This document shows, in pieces, positions 63,480 through 64,000 of a stretch of 64,000 nt of DNA. Origin of the DNA: Zasmidium citrigriseum. Its lineage: Eukaryota; Ascomycota; Dothideomycetes; Mycosphaerellales; Mycosphaerellaceae. The stretch lies in NCBI GenBank assembly GCA_002786025.1, contig NHNW01000007.1:1050027-1114026 (forward strand), written 5' to 3'. Position 1 is the stretch's first letter. The number at the start of each line of letters is the position of its first letter. Under the pieces are notes generated by a model. That model was not told the DNA's origin and did no database searches. It saw only the letters and a list, made by a program, of their open reading frames with translations. The position numbers were made by a program, and so were the translations under genes.

Positions 63480-64000
63480 ACGGAGCCTTCTCCCCTCGCT
63501 TAGCTAGTATTTATTATATAGCGTAACCTATATAAGAAAGAGAAAGTTATCTAGAAGCCTCGTATAGTAGTTAATATTCGTAGACTTAATAAGATTATTA
63601 AACGCGATATATACCCTCTACCCTAATAGGAAGATATCTTCGCTAAAGTCTAAGGCTATAATAATATATCGACGGTAGATATTCGAGCTACCTTTTACTA
63701 GTTTCTTCTTACGTTAGGATATAAATAGAAGATATATATTAATACCTACCGCGGTTAGGAAGTATTATTAGTAGCCGTAATAGGCTATTATAATAGTATC
63801 TAGTATATATAGCGTATTATCGAGGAATAGCTTTAGGACTTTATCTTCGCCTATCTATATATTAATAATATCGTAGCTACTTCTATAACCTTTAAGGAGT
63901 ATATATATTATCTAGATCTCCTATTTAGCCGCTTAGATTCTAAGAATCTTAGCCTATCCCCTAAGAAGGCCTTTCTTAACTTTCCCTCTACGAGAATCCT
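63480..64000 (+). pseudogene. Ty3/Gypsy reverse transcriptase relic, cut by window edge
   Basis: Plus-strand frame: IVVNIRRLNKIIKRDIYPLP (about 63565-63622), ISTVDIRATFYQFLL (63666-63710), then YINNIVATSITFKEYI (63858-63905) and LSLSPKKAFLNFPSTRI at the edge. These correspond to RT blocks with LN-x-x-T-x-x-D-x-YPLP, the first Asp in VDI, and the YxDD box. In the last, both Asp codons have become AAT (Asn), each explained by TpG-to-TpA. RNase H and integrase, if present, lie beyond the window. Confidence 0.75.

Larger units (their letters stand above)
54105..64000. mobile_element. Block of nested, RIP-saturated retroelement relics
   Basis: Almost 10 kb, continuing past the window edge, in which CpA and TpG are nearly absent on inspection; I noticed only isolated survivors, for example CA at 57707, 59148, 62201 and 62723. 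CpG and CCGG remain frequent. Relics of at least two Ty3/Gypsy elements in opposite orientation, inverted LTR-like copies and an unassigned intron-like relic can be traced and are listed separately. 54105-54548 holds an acidic, Lys/Glu-rich frame that I cannot assign. Confidence 0.8.

Noticed and set aside
54105..64000. Methyl-CpG deamination as the cause of the AT shift
   Set aside because: CpG remains frequent throughout while CpA and TpG are missing, the opposite of what CpG decay would leave.
1..64000. CRISPR arrays, bacterial operons, rRNA or tRNA genes
   Set aside because: No spaced direct-repeat array, no ribosome-binding sites or operon structure, and no rRNA or convincing tRNA signature was seen; gene structure is clearly eukaryotic. 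A tRNA could be missed by eye.

Overview
The window reads as nuclear DNA of a filamentous ascomycete (Pezizomycotina; gene style is compatible with Dothideomycetes, which is an inference). Genes are compact, single-exon or split by 45-125 nt introns with GTAAGT/GTATGT-type donors and CTGAC-type branch points. Two large blocks carry the scar of repeat-induced point mutation (RIP).

Layout: 0.2-8.1 kb is a gene cluster without obvious common function: a family-90 glycosyltransferase, an NTF2-like protein, a vacuolar amino-acid transporter, a thioredoxin with a hydrophobic tail, and a six-exon meiotic HORMA (Hop1-like) gene. 9.2-13.2 kb is a RIP-destroyed Mutator-like (MULE) transposon with recognisable terminal inverted repeats. 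14.2-33.5 kb holds a divergent YTH-domain RNA-binding protein, a Cdc4-type F-box/WD40 protein, a magnesium-dependent phosphatase-1 homologue, a PARP-like ADP-ribosyltransferase, a BTB protein, an isochorismatase-like hydrolase, a mitochondrial DnaJC28/DUF1992 protein and two unrecognised proteins. 33.5-48 kb is gene-poor accessory DNA with a nearly intact PiggyBac element, a long disordered frame broken by two TAG codons, and an F-box-like gene. 48-54 kb returns to conserved genes: Aha1 (Hsp90 co-chaperone), a polytopic membrane protein and a secreted pepsin-like protease. From about 54.1 kb to the end is a nest of RIP-mutated retroelements: inverted LTR-like copies, a minus-strand chromovirus integrase, an intron-like relic, and a plus-strand Ty3/Gypsy gag-protease-RT truncated by the window edge.

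The most striking signal is the near-total removal of CpA and TpG from about 9.35-13.1 kb and 54.1-64.0 kb, while CpG stays common. Frames remain intact there, but Met, His, Gln, Trp and Cys codons have almost vanished, catalytic Asp codons of RT and integrase have become Asn, and no ATG starts are available. The PiggyBac element and the disordered gene escape this, but each carries two in-frame TAG codons explainable by single CpA-to-TpA changes; one TAG lies in a CAR-YYA context known from leaky stop codons.

Exon boundaries below were read by eye from splice consensus and frame continuity; none was tested against transcripts. Stretches between genes are listed with what I could or could not see in them.
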